Origin: DATCZB01 sp035513215
GTDB taxonomy: Bacteria > Pseudomonadota > Gammaproteobacteria > Steroidobacterales > Rariloculaceae
Direction: 5' to 3'
NCBI GenBank assembly: GCA_035513215.1
Contig: DATKCK010000019.1
Coordinates: 1-29,782 of the forward strand
DNA length: 29,782 bases
Part shown: positions 7,710 to 15,817 of the stretch, in pieces
Position numbering within the stretch: position 1 is the stretch's first letter
Layout of the letters: each line of letters opens with the position of its first letter
Notes under the pieces: model-generated
Database searches by the model: none
The model's input: the letters and a program-made list of their open reading frames with translations, nothing else
Told to the model about the DNA's origin: nothing
Made by a program: the position numbers and the translations under genes

Positions 7710-8357
7710 ATGCAATATCACAAGAAGCTCGCGGCGGCCGCTGCCGCTCTAATCGGAATCATCACCGCCGGAGCGGCGCTGGCGCAGCCTCCCGCGGGGC
7801 CGATGTCGTTCTTCCTGACGAGCACAGGCTCGGGGGACGGCGGCAATCTGGGCGGTCTCGAAGGCGCGGATCGCATCTGCCAGGATCTGGCGCAGGCAGC
7901 CGGTCACGGATCGAGCACGTGGCGCGCCTACCTGAGCACCCAAGGGCCGAATGCCGTCAACGCGCGCGATCGGATCGGGCCGGGGCCCTGGTTCAACGTG
8001 CGCGGCGCGCGGATTGCTGCGGACGCCGAGGAACTGCACAGCACCGCGAATCGTCTGGCGGTCTTCACGGCACTCGACGAGCGTGGTAACCAGATTCCGG
8101 GCAGCGGCTTTTCGCCGAACCGGCACGACATCCTCACAGGCTCACAGCCCGACGGTACGGCGTATCCAGCCGGCGCGGACATGACGTGCAACAACTGGAC
8201 GAGCACCAGTGACGAAGGGGGCGCCAAGGCCCGCGTGGGTCATCACGACTATGCGAACTGGAACTCGACCCACGATTCGCGCGGCTGTAGCCAGGAGGCG
8301 TTGATCGGCACGGGAGGCGACGGCTTGTTCTACTGCTTTGCACTGCCGGCGGAGTAG
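7710..8357 (+). CDS. Exported endostatin/lectin-like protein
   Basis: 215 residues from the ATG at 7710, which follows an AAGGGGGAT ribosome binding site; an in-frame upstream ATG at 7668 would put 14 polar residues before the signal peptide and is less likely. Residues 1-25 are a Sec signal peptide (KKLAAAAAALIGIITAGAALAQ). The mature part has SFFLTSTGSGDGGNLGGLEG, GADRICQDLA, WRAYLSTQG and four cysteines (ICQ, MTCNNW, RGCSQ, FYCF). This layout is seen in bacterial proteins related to the endostatin/C-type-lectin-like fold. The ligand is unknown. It lies directly upstream of a c-type haem protein and probably shares its transcript. Confidence 0.7.
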   Translation: MQYHKKLAAAAAALIGIITAGAALAQPPAGPMSFFLTSTGSGDGGNLGGLEGADRICQDLAQAAGHGSSTWRAYLSTQGPNAVNARDRIGPGPWFNVRGARIAADAEELHSTANRLAVFTALDERGNQIPGSGFSPNRHDILTGSQPDGTAYPAGADMTCNNWTSTSDEGGAKARVGHHDYANWNSTHDSRGCSQEALIGTGGDGLFYCFALPAE

Positions 8358-8378
8358 GTGAGTCGGAGATTTCAAAGA

Positions 8379-10541
8379 ATGAGAGCGGTGGTGCTGATCG
8401 CAACGATCATTGGCGCGGGCGCCGCCCACGCCCAGCAAAGCGTTCTGCCGCAGGAGGATTATCTTTCCGGTATCGTCGAAAGCGACGCCGGGCCCGAAGC
8501 CGGTGTATGGGTCATCGCCGAGACTACGGATCTTCCGACGCCTTATATCAAAATCGTCGTGACCGACGACGACGGCCGCTTTGTGATCCCCGAATTGCCC
8601 ATGGCCATTTATCGTGTCTGGGTGCGCGGCTACGGCCTTAGGGACTCGAGCGAGGTCTTACTGAGATCGGGTGCGCGCGACGTCCGTTTGAGCGCGGAGT
8701 CCGCGCAAGACGCCGTCGAGGCGGCGCAAGTCTACCCGGCCGATCATTGGTGGTCGCTGCTCGAGCCTCCGGCCGTGTCCGAGTTTCGCGCGGCCGGGGG
8801 TGCCGGCAGAGGTCTCGGCGTCACGATGGAGAGCCAGGCGCAATGGCTCGACACACTGAAGCTCGGCTGCAACTTCTGCCACCAGCTCGGCAACGCGACC
8901 ACGCGCGCGTTCGATCACTGGACGCCCGGGTTCCTCGAGGCCGAGGGACTCGTCGATGCAAGCTCCGCGCGACTCTGGGAGCGGCGCCTGCGCACGGGCG
9001 TGCGCGGTGGCGACATGTACGCGCGGCTGGCGGCACTCGGCCTGGAGCGCAGCGTCGAGGCCTTCGCCGACTGGACCGATCGCATTGCCGCGGGCGCCGT
9101 TCCGCCGACGCCGCCGCGGCCCGAAGGTATAGAGCGTAACGTCGTGATCACGCTGTGGGATTGGGGCACCGAAACCTCCTACATGCACGACGAGATCTCG
9201 ACCGACAAGCGCAACCCCACCGTGAACGCCGGCGGTCCCGTGTATGCCGTCTCGAGCGGCCACGGCAAGCTGACCATGCTCGATCCGGCCACGCACATTG
9301 CCAGCGAAGTCTTGATACCGACGCGGAAAGACGCGAGTGAGGTCCCGGGACGCTTCCCGCCGCCGACCGGAGCATCGCCGTTCTACGGCGAATTCCATCA
9401 CTGGGGCGCCGAGCAACCGTCCGATCCGCATAACCCGATGCCAGACGCTCGAGGGCGCATCTGGCTGACCTCGGCGATACGCGCTCCGGCGAATCCGGCC
9501 TGGTGCCGCGAAGGCTCGTCGAATCCGTTCGCGCGCTATTTCCCGATCGAGAGCGCGGGACGCCATGCCTCGTACTTTGACCCGGAAACCGGGACGTTCA
9601 CGCTGATCGACACCTGCTTCACGACGCACCATTTGCAGTTCGGCTACGACGATGACGACACGCTCTGGTTCAATCCGCTGATCAGCACAGGTTATCTGGG
9701 CTGGCTCAACACGAGGCTTTACGACGAGACCGGCGACGAGCAGGCCGCGCAGGGCTGGTGCCCGCTCGTGCTCGACACGAACGGCGACGGTCGTATAACG
9801 AAGCCGTGGAACGAGCCGGGCGCCGGCGTCGACGCGGCACTCGACACGCGAGTCGGCGGCCAGGTCTACGGTGTCCAGCCGAGCCCGGCGTCCGGCGAGG
9901 AAGCCGTCGTCTGGGCGTCGCTGACGGACTATCCGGGCTTTCTGGTCAGGCTAACGCCGGGCGAGAATCCGCCGGAAACGTGCATCAGCGAGCGGTTTCG
10001 CGTGCCCGAGCCCGGCTTCGGCCCGCGCGGGCTCGACGTGGATCTGAACGGAGTGGTCTGGACTTCGCTTGCCGGCAGCAGCCACCTCGCGAGTTTCGAC
10101 CGCGGCCGTTGCGAAACCCTTTCGGGTCCCGGCACCCGCGACGGCGACCACTGCCCCGAAGGCTGGACGCTCCACCGCACGGATGGGCCGACGTTCCAGG
10201 GCACCGACGTGCCGGCCGACTTCCAGTACTACAACTGGGTCGATCTCTGGAACACGTCCGGTCTCGGCGCGAACATGCCCTGGGCGCCCGGTGGAAACTC
10301 CGATGCCTTGCTGATGCTCGATCCGGACACCGGTGAATGGAGCACGTTCCGGGTGCCGTATCCGCTCGGCTTCTTCCAAAGACTCATGGACGGCCGCATC
10401 GACGATCCGGATTCAGGCTGGAAGGGCCGCGGCGTCTGGGCCAACTACGGCACACATCTGGCGTGGCACGTCGAGGGCGGGCCGGGGACCAAAACCAAGA
10501 TCGTGAAGTTTCAGTTCCGGCCCGATCCGCTGGCGTACTGA
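8379..10541 (+). CDS. Exported c-type haem protein with carboxypeptidase-regulatory-like domain and probable beta-propeller
   Basis: 720 residues from the ATG at 8379, preceded by GGAG; a GTG at 8358 is in frame but would lengthen the N-terminus of the signal peptide. Residues 1-19 form a Sec signal peptide. Residues 29-105 resemble a carboxypeptidase-regulatory-like (transthyretin-type) domain (VVTDDDGRFVIPELP). A single haem c attachment site, CNFCH, is at residues 164-168. The rest shows repeated strands such as GGPVYAVSSGHGKLTMLDP and PGFGPRGLDVDLNGVVWTSL, which suggests a Vgb-like beta-propeller. A periplasmic electron-transfer enzyme is likely; its substrate cannot be told. Confidence 0.75.
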   Translation: MRAVVLIATIIGAGAAHAQQSVLPQEDYLSGIVESDAGPEAGVWVIAETTDLPTPYIKIVVTDDDGRFVIPELPMAIYRVWVRGYGLRDSSEVLLRSGARDVRLSAESAQDAVEAAQVYPADHWWSLLEPPAVSEFRAAGGAGRGLGVTMESQAQWLDTLKLGCNFCHQLGNATTRAFDHWTPGFLEAEGLVDASSARLWERRLRTGVRGGDMYARLAALGLERSVEAFADWTDRIAAGAVPPTPPRPEGIERNVVITLWDWGTETSYMHDEISTDKRNPTVNAGGPVYAVSSGHGKLTMLDPATHIASEVLIPTRKDASEVPGRFPPPTGASPFYGEFHHWGAEQPSDPHNPMPDARGRIWLTSAIRAPANPAWCREGSSNPFARYFPIESAGRHASYFDPETGTFTLIDTCFTTHHLQFGYDDDDTLWFNPLISTGYLGWLNTRLYDETGDEQAAQGWCPLVLDTNGDGRITKPWNEPGAGVDAALDTRVGGQVYGVQPSPASGEEAVVWASLTDYPGFLVRLTPGENPPETCISERFRVPEPGFGPRGLDVDLNGVVWTSLAGSSHLASFDRGRCETLSGPGTRDGDHCPEGWTLHRTDGPTFQGTDVPADFQYYNWVDLWNTSGLGANMPWAPGGNSDALLMLDPDTGEWSTFRVPYPLGFFQRLMDGRIDDPDSGWKGRGVWANYGTHLAWHVEGGPGTKTKIVKFQFRPDPLAY

Positions 10542-10586
10542 CTCTCGCACCTCGGTGTACATCGCTCGGCGGTGCCCCGGCTGACG

Positions 10587-10606
10587 GCGCGGCGGGGGCG
10601 CCGCGC
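10587..10606. terminator. GC-rich hairpin between convergent genes
   Basis: GCGCGGC at 10587-10593 and its complement GCCGCGC at 10600-10606 can form a 7-bp stem with a 6-base loop. It lies between two converging genes. There is no T-run on either strand, so it is not a standard intrinsic terminator. The remaining bases of 10542-10782 show no gene I can support. Confidence 0.25.
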
Positions 10607-10782
10607 GTCAACCGGGGGCCGTCGAATTGGCGTGCCTGATGCGCGACAGCACGGTTGGCATAGACCGGGCGATGGGCCGACGCGGCGCCTATGTTGCCGA
10701 CACGCTCGGTCGCGTTCGCTGAAGCAGTCGCCGAGTAACGAAGCGTTCGTCTGAGGCATCGCCAGGTCGTCCGGGCTGCGTC

Positions 10783-11832
10783 TCATCGACTCTGATCTTC
10801 CCGATCCATCAGGACTTCCACGCGCAGGGGCGACCAGGCCATGCCGTCGGGGTTGTCCGTGTTGATGGCAATACGCTCGGGAGCGTTACCGGAGGCCGGG
10901 TCGAGCACGGAAATTTCGTCCAGAGCGCTGTCGGAGAGGAATAGCAGATCATCGGCGGCGAGCAGGCGGACACTCGTTCCAGGCGCCGTGCTGCCGGGCA
11001 ACTCCAGCCTTCTGGCGATCTCCGTCGATAGGCCATCATAGAAGCTGACATACCTGGCCGAATCATCCGCACTGGAACCGCCCGGGATCACGGCCTGGCC
11101 GTTCGGCAGGAACTCGATACGGTTCGTGGCTGGGCCTTCGATGGTGGCCGTGACTTCCAGGGTGTCGGCATCGACGATGCTGATGGTCTGCGCATCGCGA
11201 TTGGCAATCCAGATTTCTGCGCCGTCAGGCGAGACCGCAATACCCTCCGCCCCTTCGCCGGTAGGAACGACTGCGGGCGGCCGGTCTTCATTGAGCCAGA
11301 TGACTGAAAGCGTGCCTTCGCCGCCCCGGGAGGCGACGTAGGCCCGGCTGTCGTCGGGGGAGAGCCTGACCATGTGGCCGTCGCGTCCGCCGGTGGGCCA
11401 GGTGCGCAGCACCTCGCCTTCGACGATATCCACCAGAGCCAGCAGGTCGGATTGCTCCATTGTCGCGATCACGTGGCGGTTGTCCGACAGGAACAGCATG
11501 CTGTGGGGCCGGCTGTCGGGCCCGAGATCGATACGTGACACGATCTCGGCCGCCGCGACATCGATCACGACCAGGTGGCGTCCGGGATTGTCGGCTGTGC
11601 CGTATTCTCCGGTGATCGCCCAGCGCCCGTCGGGGGAAGCCGCCATCTCGTGGGGGATGACCGGCCCGATCGGCAGTCGCGCGATTTCGGTGTGGGTTGG
11701 TAGGTCGATGAGAGAGATGCTTCCGCCTGATCGGTTGGCAACCAGCAGGGTCCCGTCGGCGGCGAGTGCGGAGGTGCAAACCGTCGTAAGAACGGTGAAG
11801 AAATGAGTGAGGATAATGATTAGTCGGGTCAT
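10783..11832 (-). CDS. Exported YncE-like beta-propeller (YVTN repeat) protein
   Basis: 349 residues. The first 24 form a Sec signal peptide ending SALAAD. About seven repeats follow, each with the pattern of a short strand, then a VxDxxTxEV segment, then SPDGxxxxVA. Examples are GTLLVANRSGGSISLIDLP, VSPDGAEIWIANRDAQTISI and DADTLEVTATIEG. This is the YVTN/YncE beta-propeller fold, often a periplasmic binding or scaffold protein. No catalytic residues or haem site are seen. It converges with the haem-propeller gene, and both being exported propellers may reflect a shared periplasmic role, but this is not shown. Confidence 0.8.
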   Translation of the reverse strand: MTRLIIILTHFFTVLTTVCTSALAADGTLLVANRSGGSISLIDLPTHTEIARLPIGPVIPHEMAASPDGRWAITGEYGTADNPGRHLVVIDVAAAEIVSRIDLGPDSRPHSMLFLSDNRHVIATMEQSDLLALVDIVEGEVLRTWPTGGRDGHMVRLSPDDSRAYVASRGGEGTLSVIWLNEDRPPAVVPTGEGAEGIAVSPDGAEIWIANRDAQTISIVDADTLEVTATIEGPATNRIEFLPNGQAVIPGGSSADDSARYVSFYDGLSTEIARRLELPGSTAPGTSVRLLAADDLLFLSDSALDEISVLDPASGNAPERIAINTDNPDGMAWSPLRVEVLMDREDQSR

Positions 11833-11846
11833 GGCGTCACCGTTCC

Positions 11847-11852
11847 ATTATA
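11847..11852 (-). promoter_or_regulatory. Perfect -10 box close to the YncE-like start codon
   Basis: On the minus strand TATAAT lies at 11852-11847, 14 bases before the ATG. The transcript would have a leader of only about 8 bases, too short for a normal ribosome binding site. The -35 region is weak. Confidence 0.4.
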
Positions 11853-11902
11853 CGGCGCGCAGACGAAGTCGATCATGCCGCGCCGTCTACGCGTAGTCGA
11901 GG

Positions 11903-12199
11903 TCACCAGTTCGTCGAGGTGCGGGACGCTCCGTTCTGCGCAGCGATATAAGCAGCCGCAAGTCCCTCGACCTCGGGCCGATCCATCCCAGCTTCAGCAT
12001 GAACGCCGCAAGTATATTCGTACGTCGGAAGCGATGAGTGCTTGGTGACCGCTTCGCGCTTGAAGCACTTGACCACCAGCGCCTGCGGACCGCGTTCGGC
12101 CCGCCAGACCGTGCACCGGCAGCCGTCGCCGAGTGGCGCAACGATGTCGATCCCTTCGATCAGCAGGTTGGCAACGGCGCCGAGCAGGATCGGGGACAT
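11903..12199 (-). CDS. Small ORF, possible remnant of an InaA/LPS-kinase-like protein
   Basis: 98 codons. The segment LIEGIDIVAPLGDGCRCTVW followed by ALVVKCFKREAVTKHSSLP and YEY resembles the N-terminal lobe of small kinase-like proteins (InaA/Kdo-kinase type), including a VVK lysine. The C-terminal lobe with catalytic Asp is missing: the frame ends after AAYIAAQNGAS. A truncated remnant is the most likely reading, since the neighbouring stretch is also decayed. A short functional protein is possible. The family link rests on pattern memory only. Confidence 0.35.
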   Translation of the reverse strand: MSPILLGAVANLLIEGIDIVAPLGDGCRCTVWRAERGPQALVVKCFKREAVTKHSSLPTYEYTCGVHAEAGMDRPEVEGLAAAYIAAQNGASRTSTNW

Positions 12200-12274
12200 T
12201 CCACGATGGTCAGGGCCCCCGAGGCCCGGGTCAAGATAATATGAAGGCCGGTTCGCGTGGGCAGAGAATCAGGA

Positions 12275-12622
12275 ATGCAGGATCTCGAGAAGCTCGGCGC
12301 TTTCTATCTCGGGCGGCAGGTCGATCCGGCTCGGGGCAGCTCGAGAGCGATCTCGTGCTCTATGACTCGAAGGATCTGACGAGAAGCCGGCGACGTCGCC
12401 CGGGCCAGAGAGACCGTCGAAGCCGTGCAGGAGGAGATTCAGGTGCTGGAAGCGAAGCTCTAGGCCGATATCGATGGGCTGCACGACGCCTACGACGCGC
12501 AACTCGACGAGCTCGAGACGATAGAGGTCAAGCCGACGGCAACGAAGATTCATGTCGATGTGATCGGCGTCGGCTGGATTCCGTATCGCAGCGACGCGCA
12601 GGGACGCTTGCATCGGGCCTGA
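12275..12622 (+). pseudogene. Remnant of a large HerA-like ATP-binding protein (N- and C-terminal scraps)
   Basis: Three out-of-frame pieces read in order. From 12275 comes MQDLEKLGAFYLGRQVDPA; from 12343, in another frame, ESDLVLYDSKDLT; from 12398, in a third, ARETVEAVQEEIQVLEAKL, a TAG stop at 12461-12463, then ADIDGLHDAYDAQLDELETI and DVIGVGWIPYRSDAQGRLHR up to a TGA at 12620. The first two match the start, and the last the end, of an approximately 800-residue bacterial ATP-binding protein. The whole ATPase core that should follow YDSKDLT is gone. The gene was therefore deleted internally and then decayed. No intact copy is in the window. Confidence 0.65.
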
Positions 12623-12623
12623 G

Positions 12624-14102
12624 TCAGCGAGTCACAAACGGATTCGGCGTCTCCCCGCTGGTATCGATCCACACGCTCTTCTCCTGAAGGTACTCGCGTA
12701 TTGCGAAGAGCCCGCTCTCGCGCCCGAACCCGGATCGCTTGTAGCCGCCGAAAGGCGACAGATAGCTCGAGACGCGATAGGTATTGATCCAGATCGTACC
12801 GGCTTCGAGTCGGGACGCCATCTTGAGACAACGGCCGATGTCGCGCGTCCAGACGCCGGCCGCGAGACCGTAGACCGAGTCGTTCGCGATCCGGATCGCG
12901 TCCTCGTCGTCGTCGAAAGGAATCACGCCGAGGACGGGGCCGAAGATCTCCTCTTTGGCGATCCGCATCTCGGGCGTAACGTCGGCAAAGACGGTCGGCT
13001 CGACGAACCAGCCGTCGCCGCACTCGGGCCGGTTCGCGGGACCGCCGCCGAGCACGCAACGCGCGCCTTCGCGTTTCGCAATCTCGATGTAGTCGAGCAC
13101 CTTCTGATATTGCGGCCGAGTCGTGATCGGGCCAACCTCAGTTGCCTTGTCGAGCGGATCGCCCATCTTCGCCGTTCTCGCGAACTCGACGAAGGCCTCG
13201 ATGAACTCGTCGTGGATCGAGCGCTGAATCAGCGCGCGCGAGCCGGCGACGCAGGTCTGACCGGTCGCCGCGAAGATGCCGGAGACGACGCCCTTGACCG
13301 CATTGTCGAAGTCGGCATCGGCAAAGACGATATTGGCCGATTTGCCGCCGAGCTCGAGCGTGACGGGCTTGATGCCTCGGGCCGCCGTCTCGTAGACCGC
13401 GGCGCCCGTCGCGTCGCCGCCCGTGAACGCGACCTTGGCCACCTTCGGGTGGCCGACGAGCGCCGCGCCGATCTCGTTGCCGAAGCCGGTCACGATGTTG
13501 ACAACGCCCGGCGGGAACCCCGCTTCTTCGAACAGCTCGCCGAACTCGAGCGCCGAGACCGACGAATGCTCCGACGGCTTCCAGACGAAGGTGTTGCCGG
13601 CCGCAAGCGCCGGCGCGAGTTTCCAGGCGCCGAGCATCAGCGGCGAGTTCCACGGCGTGATCGCCGCGACGACTCCGAGCGGCTCCTCGAGCGTGTAGTT
13701 GAACATGCCTGGCCGGTCGATCGGGATGACGCGCCCTTCGATCTTGTCGGCGAGGCCGCCGAAGTAGCGGAACCATTCGGGCATGTAATGCAACTGCGCG
13801 CTCATCTCGTTGATGAGCTTGCCGTTGTCGCGCGTCTCGAGCTCGGCGAGCCTGTCTGCGTTCTCCGCGACCAGATCGGCGAGGCGCGTCAGCAGCTTGC
13901 CGCGCTGCGTGGCGTTCAGTCCGCGCCAGGCAGAGTCCTCGAACGCCGCGCGCGCCGCCCGCACGGCGCGATCGACGTCATCGGCGCCGGCCCGCGGCAC
14001 GCTGGCCCAGGCCCTACCCGTGAATGGATTGAAGGACTCGAAGGTCTGCCCGGAGCCTGCCTCGCACCACTCGCCGGCAATCAGCATCCGGCAGGAGCGC
14101 AT
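12624..14102 (-). CDS. NAD(P)-dependent aldehyde dehydrogenase
   Basis: 492 residues, normal for the ALDH superfamily, which oxidises an aldehyde to the acid with NAD(P)+. Key residues are in place: Asn152 in ITPWNSPL, Lys175 in VWKPSEHS, general base Glu250 in TLELGGKSANIV, the cysteine nucleophile Cys284 in GQTCVAGSR, and EEIFGPVL later. It is similar to semialdehyde and betaine-aldehyde-type members; the substrate is not determined. It is the third gene of a minus-strand operon, three bases after the carboxymuconolactone decarboxylase-like gene, which suggests a role in degrading a ring-cleavage or side-chain product. Confidence 0.92.
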   Translation of the reverse strand: MRSCRMLIAGEWCEAGSGQTFESFNPFTGRAWASVPRAGADDVDRAVRAARAAFEDSAWRGLNATQRGKLLTRLADLVAENADRLAELETRDNGKLINEMSAQLHYMPEWFRYFGGLADKIEGRVIPIDRPGMFNYTLEEPLGVVAAITPWNSPLMLGAWKLAPALAAGNTFVWKPSEHSSVSALEFGELFEEAGFPPGVVNIVTGFGNEIGAALVGHPKVAKVAFTGGDATGAAVYETAARGIKPVTLELGGKSANIVFADADFDNAVKGVVSGIFAATGQTCVAGSRALIQRSIHDEFIEAFVEFARTAKMGDPLDKATEVGPITTRPQYQKVLDYIEIAKREGARCVLGGGPANRPECGDGWFVEPTVFADVTPEMRIAKEEIFGPVLGVIPFDDDEDAIRIANDSVYGLAAGVWTRDIGRCLKMASRLEAGTIWINTYRVSSYLSPFGGYKRSGFGRESGLFAIREYLQEKSVWIDTSGETPNPFVTR

Positions 14103-14105
14103 GGC

Positions 14106-14486
14106 CTATTCCGATTCGAGCTCGCCGAGCGCTTCCTTCGCGACGCGGAACGAATCGACGGCCGCCGGCACGCCGCAATAGATCGCGACCTGCAGCAGCA
14201 CCTCGCGAATCTCTTCTTTCGTGCAGCCGTTGCGGATCGCGCCTTTCGTATGAAGCTTCAGCTCGTGGTTGCGCCCGAGGCAGGCGAGCATCGCGATGTT
14301 CAGAAGGCTCCTGATCTTTCGCGGCAGCTCCTCGCGGCCCCAGCACGCACCCCAGCAGTATTCGGTGACGAGACGCTGCATCGGCATCGTGAAATCGTCG
14401 GCATTGGCGATCGATTTCTCGACGAATTCGGCGCCGAGTACGGATTTTCGGATCTCGAGCCCACGCTCGAACAGTTCGTCATTCAT
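14106..14486 (-). CDS. Carboxymuconolactone decarboxylase (CMD/AhpD-like) family protein
   Basis: 126 residues, the size of PcaC-type proteins. The CMD core is seen in REELPRKIRSLLNIAMLACL, HELKLHTKGAIRNGCTKEEI and EVLLQVAIYCGVPAAVDSF. PcaC members decarboxylate 4-carboxymuconolactone, but many CMD proteins have other substrates. The CWGACWG stretch at residues 44-50 contains a CxxxC pair and is not the usual CxxC of AhpD. The ribosome binding site is AGAGGAGAG. It sits between the solute-binding protein and the aldehyde dehydrogenase on one transcript, so a part in degrading the imported compound is inferred. Confidence 0.88.
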   Translation of the reverse strand: MNDELFERGLEIRKSVLGAEFVEKSIANADDFTMPMQRLVTEYCWGACWGREELPRKIRSLLNIAMLACLGRNHELKLHTKGAIRNGCTKEEIREVLLQVAIYCGVPAAVDSFRVAKEALGELESE

Positions 14487-14525
14487 ACGACGTCTCTCCT
14501 CTTTTGGAATTGTTCTGGTCGAGAA

Positions 14526-15755
14526 TCAGCGGTTTGCCGGCCAGATCGGCGCGGCGACGGCGGCGGACTCGGGATAGACGGTCACGGGCTCGCCGGCCTG
14601 CCATTGCACGACGAGGAGCTCCGCGTCGATGCGCCGGCCGAGCTCGTCGAAACGAACGCGTCCGCCCGGGAAGAACTGCGCCGGGCCGTCGGTCAGGTCC
14701 ATGTCGCGGATCGCGTCGGCCACCGCGTTGCGGTCGGCGACGCCCGCTGCTTCGAGCGCTTCCTTCAGGATCCAGATATGGCCGTAGGCGCAGATCGGAT
14801 TCTGCGTGATCCAGGGCTCGCCGCTGCGCTCGATGAACTCGGCCGTGATCGATTCCTGTCCCCGCGTGCCCCAGTTGGCGACGACGGACATGATGCCCTC
14901 GAGCTGTTCTTCGGGCAGGTTCGCGAGCAGATCCGGATCGCCCATCGCGCTGCCGTTCGACACGGTCGGCAGGCGGCCCCGGCCGAGGCCGAACTCGTTC
15001 ATTTTTTCGATCAGCAGCTTCGTGTCGGATACCGACGTCGGCAGCAGCAGGAACAGATCCGGCCGCGATGCGCGCACGCGCTGAACCAGCGGCGTCGCAT
15101 TGGCCAGCGGCGGCGTAAACGTCTCGTCGACGACGAGCTCGAGGCCGAGCGCATCGAGCGTGGCGCCTTCCTTGATCGGCTTGACGAAGGCGACCGACGC
15201 GGCCGTCGAATCCATGACGATGCCGAGGCGTTCGGGACGGGCGCCGGCAGCGCGCCCGGCGAGATCCATGATGATCGGCAGCGCATCCTCGGCCTGCTTA
15301 ACGCCGGTCGGCGAGGTCTGAAAGATGTAGCGGAAGCCGCGTCCGGTGATCAGGTCCGAGTACGACAGCGTCAGCATCGGCAGCTCGGCGCGCTCGGTCA
15401 CCTCCGAGACGGCCAGCGTGAACGAGCTGAGATAAGAGCCCGTCAGGCCGACGAGGTCGGGCTCTTCCGCCACCATGCGCTGTGCGGCGTTCTTGGCGCG
15501 CTCGACGCTGTCTCCGGTGTCGTAGACGACGAGCTCGACCGGACGCCCGCCGAGCGAGGCGATGCCGCCCTGCGCGTTGATGTGATCGACGGCCATCTCG
15601 GCACCGACGCGCATGACCTCGCCCTGCCGGGCCCAGGCGCCCGACAGCGGCACGACGAGGCCGAGCTTGACCGGTTCCTGCGCGTGGACGCCGAGGCAAG
15701 TGCCGATCAGTGCGACCGCGAGCAGCCGCCGGGTCATTCGGCCGAAGTGCATCAT
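14526..15755 (-). CDS. ABC transporter substrate-binding protein, branched-chain amino acid/amide type
   Basis: 409 residues with a Sec signal peptide (LLAVALIGTCLGVHAQ). The mature protein has the Peripla_BP_6 layout: VKLGLVVPLSGAWARQG, GAEMAVDHINAQGGI, VVYDTGDSVERAKNAAQRM, then TGSYLSSFTLAVSEVTERA. Such proteins deliver amino acids, amides or aromatic acids to Liv-type importers. The matching permease and ATPase genes lie 3.4-6.4 kb away in another minus-strand operon (18722-22149), and no other Liv components are present, so they probably work together. Two adjacent ATGs (15755, 15752) and a third at 15737 are possible starts; each keeps the signal peptide. Confidence 0.9.
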   Translation of the reverse strand: MMHFGRMTRRLLAVALIGTCLGVHAQEPVKLGLVVPLSGAWARQGEVMRVGAEMAVDHINAQGGIASLGGRPVELVVYDTGDSVERAKNAAQRMVAEEPDLVGLTGSYLSSFTLAVSEVTERAELPMLTLSYSDLITGRGFRYIFQTSPTGVKQAEDALPIIMDLAGRAAGARPERLGIVMDSTAASVAFVKPIKEGATLDALGLELVVDETFTPPLANATPLVQRVRASRPDLFLLLPTSVSDTKLLIEKMNEFGLGRGRLPTVSNGSAMGDPDLLANLPEEQLEGIMSVVANWGTRGQESITAEFIERSGEPWITQNPICAYGHIWILKEALEAAGVADRNAVADAIRDMDLTDGPAQFFPGGRVRFDELGRRIDAELLVVQWQAGEPVTVYPESAAVAAPIWPANR

Positions 15756-15804
15756 TCTTCAATTATGCCGTCTTTTCCGGCCGTGCCACCAGACGGCCCT
15801 GCGC

Positions 15805-15810
15805 TATACT
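15805..15810 (+). promoter_or_regulatory. Possible -10 box for a leaderless M20 hydrolase transcript
   Basis: TATACT at 15805-15810 (five of six matches to TATAAT) ends seven bases before the ATG at 15818. A transcript starting at the usual distance would begin at or next to the start codon, with no ribosome binding site. The -35 region is not convincing. This 62-base divergent gap must also hold the promoter for the substrate-binding gene, where CATAAT is seen on the other strand at 15769-15764. Confidence 0.35.
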
Positions 15811-15817
15811 CGGCGCG

